DNA of 64,000 nucleotides, from contig NZ_KI632511.1 in assembly GCF_000504285.1 (NCBI RefSeq), positions 9,406,154 through 9,470,153 of the forward strand. The letters run 5' to 3'. A model generated the notes under the pieces. The model was not told the origin of the DNA. It worked only from the letters and a program-made list of their open reading frames with translations, and searched no databases. The position numbers and the translations under genes were made by a program. The DNA is from Actinospica robiniae DSM 44927 (GTDB lineage: Bacteria > Actinomycetota > Actinomycetes > Streptomycetales > Catenulisporaceae). This document shows, in pieces, positions 36,831-46,080 of this stretch (positions within the stretch are counted from its first letter, which is position 1; each line of letters opens with the position of its first letter).

Positions 36831-36878
36831 CGGAAAATCCGTTGCGTTGGGCCGTGCTGGCAACGCATCATCGTCGAC

Positions 36879-36989
36879 ATGTTCCGGCAGTCTTCCGCCC
36901 TCTTGTCCGCAGTCGCGGGCGCGGTGGAGGCTGCCCTGGTTCTGGCCCTGGGCCTGGCCGCAGCAGCAGCCACCGGCGCCCGAAGCTGA
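36879..36989 (+). CDS. Possible 36-aa hydrophobic leader peptide upstream of the EF-Tu paralogue
   Basis: ATG 36879 opens a frame ending at TGA 36987. It encodes a short polar start (MFRQSSALLS) and one strongly hydrophobic helix (GAVEAALVLALGLAAAAATG). It lies 99 bp before the tuf-like start. It could be a small membrane peptide or a regulatory upstream frame; with only 36 codons and no clear ribosome site, it may also be chance. Confidence 0.3.
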   Translation: MFRQSSALLSAVAGAVEAALVLALGLAAAAATGARS

Positions 36990-37088
36990 CCGTTCCCGAA
37001 GCCGACCCCACCTACGGAGTCCCGCCCGGGGACGGTGGGCAGGGCAGGGATTCCGCAGGTCAGGAACCATTCGGAACGGGACATCATC

Positions 37089-38270
37089 ATGGCGAAGACG
37101 CCTTACGTGCGCACCAAGCCGCACGTCAACATCGGCACCATGGGGCACGTCGACCACGGTAAGACGACCCTCACGGCCGCCATCACCAAGGTGCTGGCCG
37201 AGCGCGGCACCGGTACCTTCGTGCCCTTCGACCGGATCGACCGGGCGCCGGAGGAGGCGCGGCGTGGGATCACCATCAACATCGCGCACGTCGAGTACGA
37301 GACCGACACCCGTCACTACGCGCACGTCGACATGCCCGGGCACGCGGACTACGTCAAGAACATGATCACCGGTGCGGCGCAGCTGGACGGCGCGATCCTG
37401 GTCGTCTCCGCGCAGGACGGGGTCATGCCCCAGACGACCGAGCACGTGCTGCTGGCCCGTCAGGTCGGCGTCGAGCACCTCGTCGTCGCGCTGAACAAGT
37501 CGGACGGAGCCGACCCGGAGCTGCTCGACCTGATCGAGCTCGAGGTGCGCGAGCTGCTCAGCGCGCACGGCTACCCCGGGGCCGAGGTCCCGGTCGTGCG
37601 CGTCTCCGGGCTGCGCGCGCTCGAAGGCGACCCGCGGTGGACCGCGGCGATCGGCGAGCTGCTCGACGCCGTCGACGAGGCGGTGCCGATGCCGGTGCGC
37701 TACACCGACGCGCCGTTCCTGCTGCCGGTGGAGAACGTGCTGACCATCACCGGTCGCGGCACGGTCGTCACCGGCGCGGTCGAGCGCGGCACGGTGCGCC
37801 TCGGCGACCGGGTGGAGCTCGTCGGCTCTGGCGGCGAGGCGATCGGCAGCGTGGTGACGGGCGTGGAGACCTTCGGCAAGCCGATGGAGTTCGCGCAGGC
37901 CGGCGACAACGTCGCGCTGCTGCTGCGCTCGATCGGGCGCGAGCAGGTGAGGCGCGGCGTGATCGTGGCCGCGCCGGGCAGCGTCGTGCCGCGCACCGCG
38001 TTCACCGCCCGGGTCTTCCTGCTCGCGGCGAAGGACGGCGGCCGGCGCACGCCGATGGCCAGCGGCTACCGGCCGCAGTTCTACCTGCGCACGGCGGACG
38101 TGGTCGGCGACATGGACTTCGGCGTGTCCGGCGTGGCCAGGCCGGGGGAGACGGTCGAGGTGCAGGTGGCGCTCGGCCGGCCGACCCCGGTCGAGGTGGG
38201 GCTCAGCTTCGCGATCCGCGAGGGCGGCCGCACGGTCGGGGCCGGCACCGTGACCTCGGTGGTGGGCTGA
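37089..38270 (+). CDS. tuf: Divergent elongation factor Tu (tuf3-like paralogue)
   Basis: 393 aa, full EF-Tu length. G motifs are [23 protein letters not shown] (switch I), DMPGHADY (usually DCPGHADY), NKSD (usually NKCD or NKAD) and VSGLRAL where ordinary EF-Tu has GSALKAL. Domains 2 and 3 are complete, ending [12 protein letters not shown]. It therefore resembles the divergent third EF-Tu of streptomycetes (tuf3 in S. coelicolor) more than the housekeeping copy, which normally sits in the str operon with rps and fus genes. ATG 37089 is chosen because the family starts [17 protein letters not shown]. A truncated copy of its leader and first loop lies at 1.6 kb. A role under stress or amino-acid starvation is suggested from the S. 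coelicolor paralogue. Confidence 0.93.
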   Translation: MAKTPYVRTKPHVNIGTMGHVDHGKTTLTAAITKVLAERGTGTFVPFDRIDRAPEEARRGITINIAHVEYETDTRHYAHVDMPGHADYVKNMITGAAQLDGAILVVSAQDGVMPQTTEHVLLARQVGVEHLVVALNKSDGADPELLDLIELEVRELLSAHGYPGAEVPVVRVSGLRALEGDPRWTAAIGELLDAVDEAVPMPVRYTDAPFLLPVENVLTITGRGTVVTGAVERGTVRLGDRVELVGSGGEAIGSVVTGVETFGKPMEFAQAGDNVALLLRSIGREQVRRGVIVAAPGSVVPRTAFTARVFLLAAKDGGRRTPMASGYRPQFYLRTADVVGDMDFGVSGVARPGETVEVQVALGRPTPVEVGLSFAIREGGRTVGAGTVTSVVG

Positions 38271-39127
38271 GGCGGCCGACGCCTTTGCAGCTGCTGCGTG
38301 CCCCTGACCCGCTGTTCCGGCGAGGTCAGGGGCACGCAGCGTTCTGCGGTCTCCGCGTCGGCCGGCAGGAAGAGCACGATCTGCTGGCCGTCGGCCGGCA
38401 GTTCGAGTGTCTCGCGGCGGAACCGGAGCCCGGCGACGGCCGGATGGTCGAGCCGGAGCTCACCGCGCGGGGGCACCAAGTGCCGGTTGATCCGCCCGGC
38501 GAACGCGTCCCCGGCCTGCGCGGCGAGTCGGGCCGTGAGCCAGGCCGAGCTCTCGACGGTCGGGGCGAGCCAGAGGTCGAAGGCGCATTCGTCGGCGACG
38601 GCGTCCCAGTCGGGAAGCAGGTCTCGTGCGCGGGGATCGGTGAACACGTAGACGGCGAAGTTCGGGTCCTGCGACTCGAAAAGCCCGGTGGCGGCGAGGA
38701 TCGCGCGGTAGCCGCTTGTGCAGTCGAGGATGTCGCCGAGCCGGTTTGTCAGCACCGCGATACCCGGTTCCAGCAACTGCAGTGTCTCGCGGACGCCGGG
38801 GCGCACGTCGCGATCCCGCGGACTCGGAACGGGGTGGGCCGTGCACACGCCGCCGGTGATCTTCGTCAGATGCCTGAGATGCGCGCGTTCGACCGGGTCG
38901 AGGCTGAGCGCGTCCGCGAGTGCGTTCACGACGGCGATCGAGGGATTGCGGTCGCGGCCCTGCTCGATCCGGGTGAGGTACTCGACGCTGATGCCGGCCC
39001 GGGCGGCCAGTTCCATCCGCCGCAGCCCCGGCGCCCGCCGTCGGCCGCCCGCCGCCGCCAGCCCCAGCGACTCCGGCTGGAGGCTGTCGCGCTTGGCCCG
39101 GATGAAGTCGCCCAGCGGAGTGCCCAT
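38081..39127 (-). CDS. XRE family regulator with MmyB-like ligand domain, run-on C-terminus
   Basis: 348 aa as read. The N-terminal helix-turn-helix (about residues 25-85; [20 protein letters not shown]) is followed by an MmyB-like ligand-binding domain (about 100-270; [40 protein letters not shown]). Proteins of this family normally stop soon after the latter motif, near 38340. Here the frame continues about 85 codons through the terminator and antisense to the 3' end of tuf, giving a low-complexity Pro/Thr/Ser tail. A one-base frameshift that lost the normal stop (a TGA lies in the adjacent frame inside the terminator stem) is the likely cause. It is divergent from an FMN reductase gene 112 bp away, its probable target. 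Confidence 0.82.
   Translation of the reverse strand: MGTPLGDFIRAKRDSLQPESLGLAAAGGRRRAPGLRRMELAARAGISVEYLTRIEQGRDRNPSIAVVNALADALSLDPVERAHLRHLTKITGGVCTAHPVPSPRDRDVRPGVRETLQLLEPGIAVLTNRLGDILDCTSGYRAILAATGLFESQDPNFAVYVFTDPRARDLLPDWDAVADECAFDLWLAPTVESSAWLTARLAAQAGDAFAGRINRHLVPPRGELRLDHPAVAGLRFRRETLELPADGQQIVLFLPADAETAERCVPLTSPEQRVRGTQQLQRRRPPQPTTEVTVPAPTVRPPSRIAKLSPTSTGVGRPSATCTSTVSPGLATPDTPKSMSPTTSAVRR
38293..38340. terminator. Bidirectional terminator between tuf and the XRE regulator
   Basis: A perfect 17-bp stem (38293-38309 with 38324-38340) with a 14-base loop lies 22 bp after the tuf stop. The minus-strand XRE gene reads through it, which is unusual. Confidence 0.75.
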
Positions 39128-39239
39128 GCCTCGAGCTTAGGGCGCCGGGCCCGGTGCGCGGGCCGCGGATCGTGGCCCTGTCGGGGCCAGCCTGAACAGG
39201 GGCTGGTTGCCCGGGTCGAAGACGGGGAGTGTGGTGGGC

Positions 39240-39833
39240 ATGCCGAACACGTACAGACTCGCCATCGTCATCGGAAGCGTCCGCGAAGGACGCTTCGGCC
39301 CCACCGTCGCCGAGTGGGTCGCAGAACAGGCCCGCAAGCACGCTGGTTTCGAGGTGGCGGTCGTCGATCTCGCGGACTACGACATCCCCATCGAGCTGCC
39401 CGCGCTCTCGCCCAAGCACGCCGGCGAGAACTACCCGCGCCCCGAGGGCATGGCCCCGCTCACCGCTGCATTGGCCGATGCCGACGCCTACATCCTCGTC
39501 ACACCCGAGTACAACCACAGCTATCCGGCGTCGCTCAAGGCCGCCATCGACTGGCATTTCACGCAGTGGACCGCCAAACCGGTCGCCTTCGTCAGCTATG
39601 GCGGCGCAGCGGGTGGCCGGCACGCGGTGCTGCACCTGGAGAACGTGCTGACCGAGCTGCACGCGGTGACCATCCGCGACGGCCTCGGCTTCCCGAACTA
39701 CTTCACCGCGTGGCAGGATGGCGAACCGATCGACTCCGAATCGGCGAACCGGGCGAAGCTGATGCTCGATCAGCTGGTCTGGTGGGCGGGCGCTCTGCGC
39801 ACGGCACGGGACGCGTCGCCGTATCCGGGCTGA
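39240..39833 (+). CDS. NAD(P)H-dependent FMN reductase
   Basis: A 197-aa flavodoxin-fold protein. FMN phosphate-binding loop GSVREGRFGPTVAEW is at about residues 12-26; YILVTPEYNHSYPASLKAAI is the family's signature; SYGGAAGGRHAV is the second flavin loop. It would reduce FMN, quinones or azo-type compounds with NAD(P)H in the cytoplasm. The start is ATG 39240 preceded by GGGGAG. The XRE/MmyB regulator is divergently transcribed, the usual layout for MmyB-type control of an oxidoreductase. Confidence 0.9.
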   Translation: MPNTYRLAIVIGSVREGRFGPTVAEWVAEQARKHAGFEVAVVDLADYDIPIELPALSPKHAGENYPRPEGMAPLTAALADADAYILVTPEYNHSYPASLKAAIDWHFTQWTAKPVAFVSYGGAAGGRHAVLHLENVLTELHAVTIRDGLGFPNYFTAWQDGEPIDSESANRAKLMLDQLVWWAGALRTARDASPYPG

Positions 39834-39915
39834 AGGTCGGTGTCGAGCCGCGACTCGGCCGGATCTTAGTGGAACATGGCATTCCCGCCCCTCCCGCCCG
39901 GCGGCGGCGCGTTGG

Positions 39916-41043
39916 ATGCTCGAAGTCATGACGATCCAGACCACTTCCACCGCCCCCGTGAAGCAGCCGATCCGCCTCGGCGCGCTGGCGCCCTTGACCC
40001 GGCCCGGCTTCTTCGAGGCCGGCCGCCATCTCGGCGCGGGAATCGAGCTGGCCGTCGACGAGATCAATGCGGCGGGTGGGATCGGCGGGCGTCCGATCGA
40101 GCTGTTGCTGCGCGACACGGCCGGGGCGCCGGGGCGAGCCGTGGACGCGGTCCGCGAGTTCGCCGCGCGGGATGCGGTGGCTGTCGTCGGGGAATATCAC
40201 AGTGTTGTCGCCCACGCCGCCGCCGGAGAGGCGGTGAAGGCGCGGCTGCCGTTCGTCTGCTCGTCGGCGGTTCTGGACGCGGTGGTCGAGTCGCCGACCG
40301 ACCTCGTAGCGCGGGTGGCGCCGGCGCAGTCGTATTGCTGGAGCGTCTACGCCGACTACCTCGTCTCGGCCAGGCACCGCCACGTCGCCCTCGTCATCGA
40401 ACCCGATCGCTACTGGTCGGCGGGTGCGCGGCTGCTGCGGACGTTCCTTCCCGAGCGCGGCGCGCGCGTCACAGAGTTCGAATACGCGTCGCTCAACGGC
40501 ACCTCCCTCACCGACGCTCTGGTCGCGGCGGGTGACGTGGACGCGCTGCTGCTCCTGGTGGGCTATCCGGAGCCGGCGGTCTCGCTGGTCAAGGCCGTGC
40601 GGGCGGATCCCCGCCTGGCCGGCCTGCGGATCGGGGACCCGGCCGGCCGCGCGGAATCGCCGCAGTGGTGGGCGCTGCTCGGCGAGGACGGCGCGGACGT
40701 CCCCTTCCTGCGCTACCTGCCCGCTCGGCTCGGGCCGCTGGGTACCCGGGTCGCCGAGCGCCTGGCCGGGAATCTCGGTGAGCCCGCTTCGTTCGTCGCG
40801 TTCGAGGGCTACGACTCGGTTCAGGTGGTGGCCGAGGCGGCGCGCGTCGGGGGACCGGATCGTCGGCGCGTCGCCGAGGCCCTGACCAGCGTCAAGGTCG
40901 CCGGCACCCGCGGCACGATGAGCTTCGCCCGGGGCTCGGGCGCGGACCTGCAGTGGACCTGGCCGCCGGTCCAGGTCGCCTCCCGCCGCGATCCGCGACG
41001 CCCCGAGGCAATCAGTGTCCTGTTCGACGACGGCGTCCGCTGA
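39916..41043 (+). CDS. Orphan ABC-type substrate-binding protein (Peripla_BP_6), no signal peptide
   Basis: A 375-aa two-lobed binding protein of the Leu/Ile/Val or urea-amide type: RLGALAPLTRPGFFEAGRHL, GIELAVDEINAAGGIGGRP and FEGYDSVQVVAEAARVGG are family landmarks. It begins directly with the mature fold after about 15 polar residues, so there is no lipobox or Sec signal and it is probably cytoplasmic, like AmiC/NmoR-type ligand sensors. No permease or ATPase gene is nearby. ATG 39928 is an alternative start. Neighbours are an FMN reductase and a methyltransferase. Ligand unknown. Confidence 0.82.
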   Translation: MLEVMTIQTTSTAPVKQPIRLGALAPLTRPGFFEAGRHLGAGIELAVDEINAAGGIGGRPIELLLRDTAGAPGRAVDAVREFAARDAVAVVGEYHSVVAHAAAGEAVKARLPFVCSSAVLDAVVESPTDLVARVAPAQSYCWSVYADYLVSARHRHVALVIEPDRYWSAGARLLRTFLPERGARVTEFEYASLNGTSLTDALVAAGDVDALLLLVGYPEPAVSLVKAVRADPRLAGLRIGDPAGRAESPQWWALLGEDGADVPFLRYLPARLGPLGTRVAERLAGNLGEPASFVAFEGYDSVQVVAEAARVGGPDRRRVAEALTSVKVAGTRGTMSFARGSGADLQWTWPPVQVASRRDPRRPEAISVLFDDGVR

Positions 41044-41131
41044 ACGGGTAGCTCCCCGCGTTCGGTCCCGCGTTCGGTAGAGTCCGAGGACGGGAGTGAT
41101 CACCAAGCTGGGCAAGGAAAGAGGAGTCGCA

Positions 41132-41962
41132 ATGTCCGAATACGAGGCCGGGACGGACTTCGACGCGGAGGAGCGGCGGATCTGGGCGGGCCGGGCCGAG
41201 GCGTTCCAGGCCGGCTTCGCCAAGCTCTGCGCGCACACGGCGTGCGCGCTGCTCGACGCGGCGGCCGTCGGCCCCGGCGTGCGGCTGCTGGATGTGGGGA
41301 CCGGGATCGGCACGGTCGCGGCCGCCGCGTGTGACCGCGGTGCCGAGGTCGCTGCCGTGGACGCGGAACCCGGCATGGTCGAGCTGGCCCGGCGCAACGC
41401 CCCGGCTGCGGACGTGCGCGAGGGCGTGCTGCCCGGCCTGCCGTTCCCCGCCGGAAGCTTCGATGTGGTCGTGGCGAACTTCGTGGTCAACCACGTGGGC
41501 CGGCCCGCCGCGGCCGTGGCCGCGATGCGTGCGGCCACGCGGCCGGGCGGGCGGGTCGCGGCGACGATCTGGTGCGCCCCGGCGGGACAGGGCCATGAGC
41601 TCTTCGATCGCGCCGCCGAGGCCGCCGGCGCGCAACCGCCCGCGAGCCTGCCGCGGATCGCTTCGGAGTACGACTTCCCGCGCACTCCCGAGGGTTTCGC
41701 AGGGTTGTTCACCGCGGCCGGCCTGGCCGACGTCAGCTGCGAGACGCTCAGCTGGGACCATCTGGCCGATCCGGAGGAGTGGTGGGGCGGTGCCGCGGCC
41801 GGAGTCGGCATGATCTCGCAGAAGATCAGCAGGCAGGACCCCGACACGATCAAGCGGATCAAGGCGGCCTACGACGAGTTGACGCACGAGTTCGTCGGCC
41901 CGGACGGCCGGCTCGTACTGCGCTATCACGCGCTGTTGGCCGCCGGCCGGGTCGAGAGCTGA
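41132..41962 (+). CDS. Class I SAM-dependent methyltransferase
   Basis: 276 aa. Motif I VRLLDVGTGIGTVAAAACDRG, acidic AVDAEPGM, motif around FDVVVANFVVNHV, and RPGGRVAATIW (motif III region) define a Methyltransf_11/25-type fold. The small-molecule substrate is unknown. ATG 41132 is supported by AAAGAGGAG nine bases upstream. It follows the substrate-binding protein gene on the same strand after about 88 bp. Confidence 0.9.
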   Translation: MSEYEAGTDFDAEERRIWAGRAEAFQAGFAKLCAHTACALLDAAAVGPGVRLLDVGTGIGTVAAAACDRGAEVAAVDAEPGMVELARRNAPAADVREGVLPGLPFPAGSFDVVVANFVVNHVGRPAAAVAAMRAATRPGGRVAATIWCAPAGQGHELFDRAAEAAGAQPPASLPRIASEYDFPRTPEGFAGLFTAAGLADVSCETLSWDHLADPEEWWGGAAAGVGMISQKISRQDPDTIKRIKAAYDELTHEFVGPDGRLVLRYHALLAAGRVES

Positions 41963-42009
41963 ACGGGGGCTCTTCACACGATATTCGATACCTGCGATGG
42001 TGGGGCACC

Positions 42010-42477
42010 GTGACTGAAAATCCGATGCGACCGCCGCTGAGGTTCCGCAACACCTACCGCTGGTATTGGTGGGGGTTCTTCGCTTTCCTGCTGGCAGGCG
42101 ACGTGCTGAGTCTGCTCTCCCACCCGTCGCTCGGCTACGTCCTGTACAGGCAGATTCCGCCTGTCTGCGTGGGATTCCCGGTATGGCGCATGAGCTCGGT
42201 CGGAGTGGAAGAGCGCGGGGACCGACTCCTGATCCGCAATGTCCGCAAGACTCATACGGTGTCAGTGGACGCCATCGAAGGGTTCGACGTCGCTCGGCTG
42301 CGGGGCGGCAAGCAGCTGATCGTGCGCGTGGTGACCGCCGGCGGGCGCATTCCCGTGGATCTGCTCACCACCAGCCGTCCGAGCACCCGGGCCGAGTGGA
42401 CCCGCTTGGAGAGCCGCTGCCGCGAGCTCTCCGGCTGGCTGCGGGACCGTCAGCAGGCTGATCAGCTCAGGGGATGA
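42010..42477 (+). CDS. PH domain-like small membrane protein
   Basis: A 155-aa protein from GTG 42010 (ATG 42025 possible). One or two hydrophobic segments (WYWWGFFAFLLAGDVLSLL and the next around 42120-42170) precede a beta-rich bacterial PH-like domain (VGVEERGDRLLIRNVRKTHT, then FDVARLRGGKQLIVRVVTAGG). Such proteins are common and uncharacterised in actinomycetes. Its 3' end overlaps the stop of the convergent oxidase gene by 11 bp. Confidence 0.75.
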   Translation: MTENPMRPPLRFRNTYRWYWWGFFAFLLAGDVLSLLSHPSLGYVLYRQIPPVCVGFPVWRMSSVGVEERGDRLLIRNVRKTHTVSVDAIEGFDVARLRGGKQLIVRVVTAGGRIPVDLLTTSRPSTRAEWTRLESRCRELSGWLRDRQQADQLRG

Positions 42478-44170
42478 TCGACTGGGCGTGGTGGAAGACG
42501 TTGCGCGGATCCCACAGCCGCTTGGCCGTCCGCAGCCGCTGGTAGTTCTCCTTGTAGTAGAGCCGGGGGTACTTCGGTGCCCGGTCCGTCGCGACGCCCA
42601 GGTCGATGTCCGGGTAGTTGACGTAGCACCCGTCCGTGTCGCGGTCGTGGGTCGCGTCGCTGATCTCGGGCACGCCGCCGGTGGGGCTGTATACGTCCGC
42701 GTAGAAGGCCTTCATGAACTTCAGGTGGGCCTCGTCCTGGGCGGGCATGGTCCAGTACGTCTGGTACTGCAGCTTCATGATCGAGTCGCGCTGCGGGACG
42801 GCCGTGGCGGTCGGGGAGACGGCGTTGGTGCGGCACCCGTAGGAGTCGACCTGGCACAGGGTCTGGGTCAGGTCGGCGTTCGGGTCGTCCTTGGTCAGCC
42901 AGTACCAGAGCGCGTCGATCTGGTGGTCCGTGAAGGGCTTGCGGTGGTAGGCGGACTTGTACTTGCCGCGCTGGTTGGGCCCGGAGCCGTTGACCGTCAT
43001 GGTCTCCTGGAACCAGGGCATCTGGCGGCGCTTCTCCGCGGCGACCACGAAGTCGGCCCCGGAGCCGGCCGCGCCGTCGGTGAGGGCGATCGGCTCGGTC
43101 TGCAGGCCGTCCTGGATCGCGGCGAGGTATTCGTCCAGGGACGCGGTCTCGTCCCGCATCCAGTGGCTGGACAGGCCGAGGTTGCCGTTGGTCTTGTGGG
43201 TCAGCTTCAGGATGCTGAACAGGTCCTGGTAGACCGGCTCGTCCGGGCCGCTGTGGGCGGCGAAGAACTCGCCGAAGTTCTTCAGCAGCCGGCGGAAGTC
43301 GTTCGGGCGCTTGAGGATCTCGGCCCAGGGCCAGGCGATGGAGCTGAGCCAGACCCGGGCCGGCGGGGTGGGCAGCGCGCTGGTGAAGTAGTAGCGCAGG
43401 ACCATGCCGAAGTTGCCGCCGCCACCGCCGGTGTGCGCCCAGAACAGCTGTCCGGTGGGGGAGTCGGCCGGATCCGAGCGGTGTGCGCTGGTCACCCGGA
43501 CCTGGCCGTTGCGGACGGTGACGACGTCCACCTGGACGAGGTAGTCGACGATCAGGCCGTTGCGCCGGGAGAGCACGCCGTACCCGCCGCCGCAGATGTG
43601 GCCGCCCACGCCCACCGAGTAGCACGAGCCGCCCGGCGCGGTCACGCCGTACTTGCGGAACAGCTGGCAGTAGACGTCCCAGTTGGTGGCGCCCGCTTCG
43701 ACGCAGTACGCGGCGTGCCCGTACTTGTCCCGGCTGCTCGTGACGCCCTTCATCGTGCTCAGGTCGAGGATCGCGCCGCCGGTGTTCTCGACGAAGTTCT
43801 CGTAGCAGTGGCCGCCGCCGCGGATCGTCGGCCGCAGCCCGCGGCCGAGGGCCTCGCGCAGCGAGCCCACCGCGCTCTGGTCGTCGGTGATCAGCTGGAT
43901 GTAGCGCGGCTCGCTGGTGAAGCGCTGGTTGAACCCCTGGCTGAGGGTGTCGTACCGGCCGTCGCCCGGCAGCACGCGCAGGTTGCCGAACCGGCCCGCG
44001 GCTTCGGCGGCGCCGATGGAGCCGACGGCGTTCTCGGCGTCGAGACGCTCGAGTTCCGGAGCCTGCGCGGCCGAGGCGCTGGTGATCCCGGTGCCGCTGA
44101 GGGCGGTCCCGGCCGCCACGGTGCCGGCGGCGCGGCGCAGCAGTCCTCGACGTGAAACCTGGCGACCCAT
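42467..44170 (-). CDS. Secreted FAD-binding oxidase, BBE type, bicovalent flavin
   Basis: 567 aa. A Tat signal (SRRGLLRRAAG, then a hydrophobic stretch, cleavage near ASA about residue 34) precedes a PCMH FAD-binding domain: His in RGGGHCYENF and Cys in GGHICGGGYG are the two residues that link FAD covalently in berberine-bridge-like oxidases. The C-terminal BBE motif is present (YYKENYQRLRTAKRLWDP, then NVFHHAQSI). Relatives oxidise sugars or antibiotic intermediates with O2, giving H2O2. It is exported folded with its cofactor. It stands alone, divergent from nothing; an AT-rich promoter region lies at 44171-44230. Confidence 0.92.
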   Translation of the reverse strand: MGRQVSRRGLLRRAAGTVAAGTALSGTGITSASAAQAPELERLDAENAVGSIGAAEAAGRFGNLRVLPGDGRYDTLSQGFNQRFTSEPRYIQLITDDQSAVGSLREALGRGLRPTIRGGGHCYENFVENTGGAILDLSTMKGVTSSRDKYGHAAYCVEAGATNWDVYCQLFRKYGVTAPGGSCYSVGVGGHICGGGYGVLSRRNGLIVDYLVQVDVVTVRNGQVRVTSAHRSDPADSPTGQLFWAHTGGGGGNFGMVLRYYFTSALPTPPARVWLSSIAWPWAEILKRPNDFRRLLKNFGEFFAAHSGPDEPVYQDLFSILKLTHKTNGNLGLSSHWMRDETASLDEYLAAIQDGLQTEPIALTDGAAGSGADFVVAAEKRRQMPWFQETMTVNGSGPNQRGKYKSAYHRKPFTDHQIDALWYWLTKDDPNADLTQTLCQVDSYGCRTNAVSPTATAVPQRDSIMKLQYQTYWTMPAQDEAHLKFMKAFYADVYSPTGGVPEISDATHDRDTDGCYVNYPDIDLGVATDRAPKYPRLYYKENYQRLRTAKRLWDPRNVFHHAQSIIP

Positions 44171-44299
44171 GTGTATACCGCCTTTTAGTCCAGATAAATC
44201 ACCTATCGACTATTCGATCACGGAGATTAGCAATCCCTCGGACGGCCGAGGCCCCGACACTCCGGCCGCCCGGCGCGTCGGGCGCGGCGCGCGGTCGGC

Positions 44300-45106
44300 T
44301 TATCGGATCGTCGGCCGGGCCGCGTCGAGTACGGTCGTCCAGCCGTCGGCCTCCTCCCGCACGGCGCGGAAGTCGTAGCGCGCCCGGTCGCGGCTCAGCG
44401 CCACCAGGCTGACCGAGGAGGACCCGGCCAGCCGTCCGCCGAACTCGGCCCGCACCAGCAGCGCCCGCGGGTCCTCGAATGCGAGGCCGGCGCCGTCCGC
44501 GAGCGCCAGCCAGCCGCCCCAGACCTCCGCGACCGTTCCGGCCAGTGGCTCCGGCCGGTCCGCCGCGGCCAGCAGCGGGCGGAAATGCGCGATGCGTGCG
44601 TGCATCTGCTGCGCACCCGGCCCTTCGGCGCCGGGGTCGGCGCCCTCGAGCCCGCAGTTGACGACGAAGTGCAGCCCGGGCGCCAGGACGCGGCCGGTCA
44701 GACGCTCCCCGTCCCAGCTCCAGATCCGAGCCGAATCCGGCGTCACGCACACCAGGTGGAACGGGTCGTAGCGTTCCACCTCCACTACCTGACTCAGCTC
44801 GGGGTCGAGCTCTGATTCCGCGGCGCGGGCGGCGTAGCGCAGCGGCAGCTCGCCTCGGGACAGCCGCGTCTCCTCGGGCGCGTGCCGGCCATGCCCGTTG
44901 AGCACGCAGACCGCACGCGGCGCGCCGGGGTCCACGGCCAGCCAGGTCCCGCCCGCCAGCAGGTCCTGGCCGCCGACCAAGTCAGGCCACTGCGGCCAGT
45001 GCGGCCCCGGGCCGACCCAGGGGCGGTCGAGCTGCTCGTCGCGCACGCCGATGAGGAGCACGGGGACGCGGGATCCGGGATCGAAGTCGAGAACGACGGT
45101 GCACAT
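44300..45106 (-). CDS. NRDE/TANGO2 family protein
   Basis: 268 aa. The N-terminal MCTVVLDFDPGSRVP carries the Cys2 that acts as N-terminal nucleophile in related Ntn-type folds; NRDE here reads VRDEQLDRPW, followed by WLAVDPGAPRAVCVLNGHG. TANGO2-like proteins are linked to haem handling in eukaryotes; the bacterial role is not known. It is divergent from a methyltransferase gene with 170 bp between starts. The start is fixed by the invariant Met-Cys. Confidence 0.85.
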   Translation of the reverse strand: MCTVVLDFDPGSRVPVLLIGVRDEQLDRPWVGPGPHWPQWPDLVGGQDLLAGGTWLAVDPGAPRAVCVLNGHGRHAPEETRLSRGELPLRYAARAAESELDPELSQVVEVERYDPFHLVCVTPDSARIWSWDGERLTGRVLAPGLHFVVNCGLEGADPGAEGPGAQQMHARIAHFRPLLAAADRPEPLAGTVAEVWGGWLALADGAGLAFEDPRALLVRAEFGGRLAGSSSVSLVALSRDRARYDFRAVREEADGWTTVLDAARPTIR

Positions 45107-45276
45107 GAAGCCATTTCAGCACGGCCCGACGTCGTGTGCGATCACCTCGATCGACCGGGCGCCGGGTGCGGCCGTGTCGAGTTCGGAAAACCGGTCAATC
45201 AGGATTCTGATTGCTGTGCGGCTGATGCCGCCGCAATACTCTTTATTCGAGTACTCATTCGATATCGAGGAGCCTC

Positions 45277-46002
45277 ATGGCCGCCAACGCGGACTACGAC
45301 TGGAACGCGTTCGACGCCTGGGACTACGTGGCGCTCAACTATGCCGAACTGCGGGAGGACGACCGGCGCATCCTCGAGCTGACCGCAGCCTTCTTCGCCG
45401 CCCGCGGCATCGATCCCGGTTCCCGCGCGGTCGACGTGGGCACCGGGGCCAACCTCTACCCTGCGCTGGCCATGCTGCCGTTCTGCAGCCGGCTGAGCCT
45501 GCTCGACTTCTCCGATGCGAACATCGCATGGTTGGGTGATGAGGTGATTGGCTATTCGGAGAACTGGAACGCATTCTGGGATGTGCTCCTGCGCTCCGAG
45601 CCGTACCGGTCGATCGACGATCCGCGTGCCGCGCTGCGCGAGCGGGCGGTGGTGCGACGGTGGAACATCCTCGAAGACGGCGGACGGCAGTGGGATCTGG
45701 GCACGATGTTCTTCGTCGCCGAGTCGATCACGGCCGAACCGGCTGAGTTCCAGTGCGCCGTGCGCAACTTCGGCGCCTTGCTCAAGCCCGGCGCGCCGTT
45801 CGCGGCCGCGTTCATGGAGAGCTCCATCGGCTGCGTGATCGGCGGGCGCATGTTCCCGGCGGTGGGCGTCGACGAGGACGCGGTGCGGGCCGTGTTCAAG
45901 AGCCTGAGCGACGACCTCGTCCTCTACCGTCCGGACGAAGGCGTCGAGCCGCTGCGCGAGGGCTACACCGGCATGATTCTGGTCCACGGCACGATGCGTT
46001 AG
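45277..46002 (+). CDS. SAM-dependent methyltransferase, SCO1655-like/NNMT type
   Basis: A 241-aa methyltransferase of the type common in actinomycetes: DWNAFDAWDYVALNYAELR at the start, motif I SRAVDVGTGANLYPALAML, LLDFSDANIAWL, and FVAESITAEPAEFQCAVRNF. It resembles the NNMT/PNMT-like small-molecule methyltransferase group. Substrate unknown. ATG 45277 has CGAGGAG upstream. Confidence 0.85.
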   Translation: MAANADYDWNAFDAWDYVALNYAELREDDRRILELTAAFFAARGIDPGSRAVDVGTGANLYPALAMLPFCSRLSLLDFSDANIAWLGDEVIGYSENWNAFWDVLLRSEPYRSIDDPRAALRERAVVRRWNILEDGGRQWDLGTMFFVAESITAEPAEFQCAVRNFGALLKPGAPFAAAFMESSIGCVIGGRMFPAVGVDEDAVRAVFKSLSDDLVLYRPDEGVEPLREGYTGMILVHGTMR

Positions 46003-46080
46003 CCGCTGCCAGGCTCGATTCCCTCGGTGTGGCGTGCTCACTTTCGGAGAATTCTCAGCAAAGTCGGCGACGATGGCAGC

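Noticed and set aside
37089-38270. EF-Tu as self-resistance gene of the adjacent cluster
   Set aside because: Enediynes damage DNA and not EF-Tu; the gene lies outside the direct repeats and resembles ordinary tuf3 paralogues.
37637-39931. 764-codon plus-strand frame
   Set aside because: It overlaps tuf, the XRE regulator and the FMN reductase in other frames, with Arg/Gly-rich composition; no motif.
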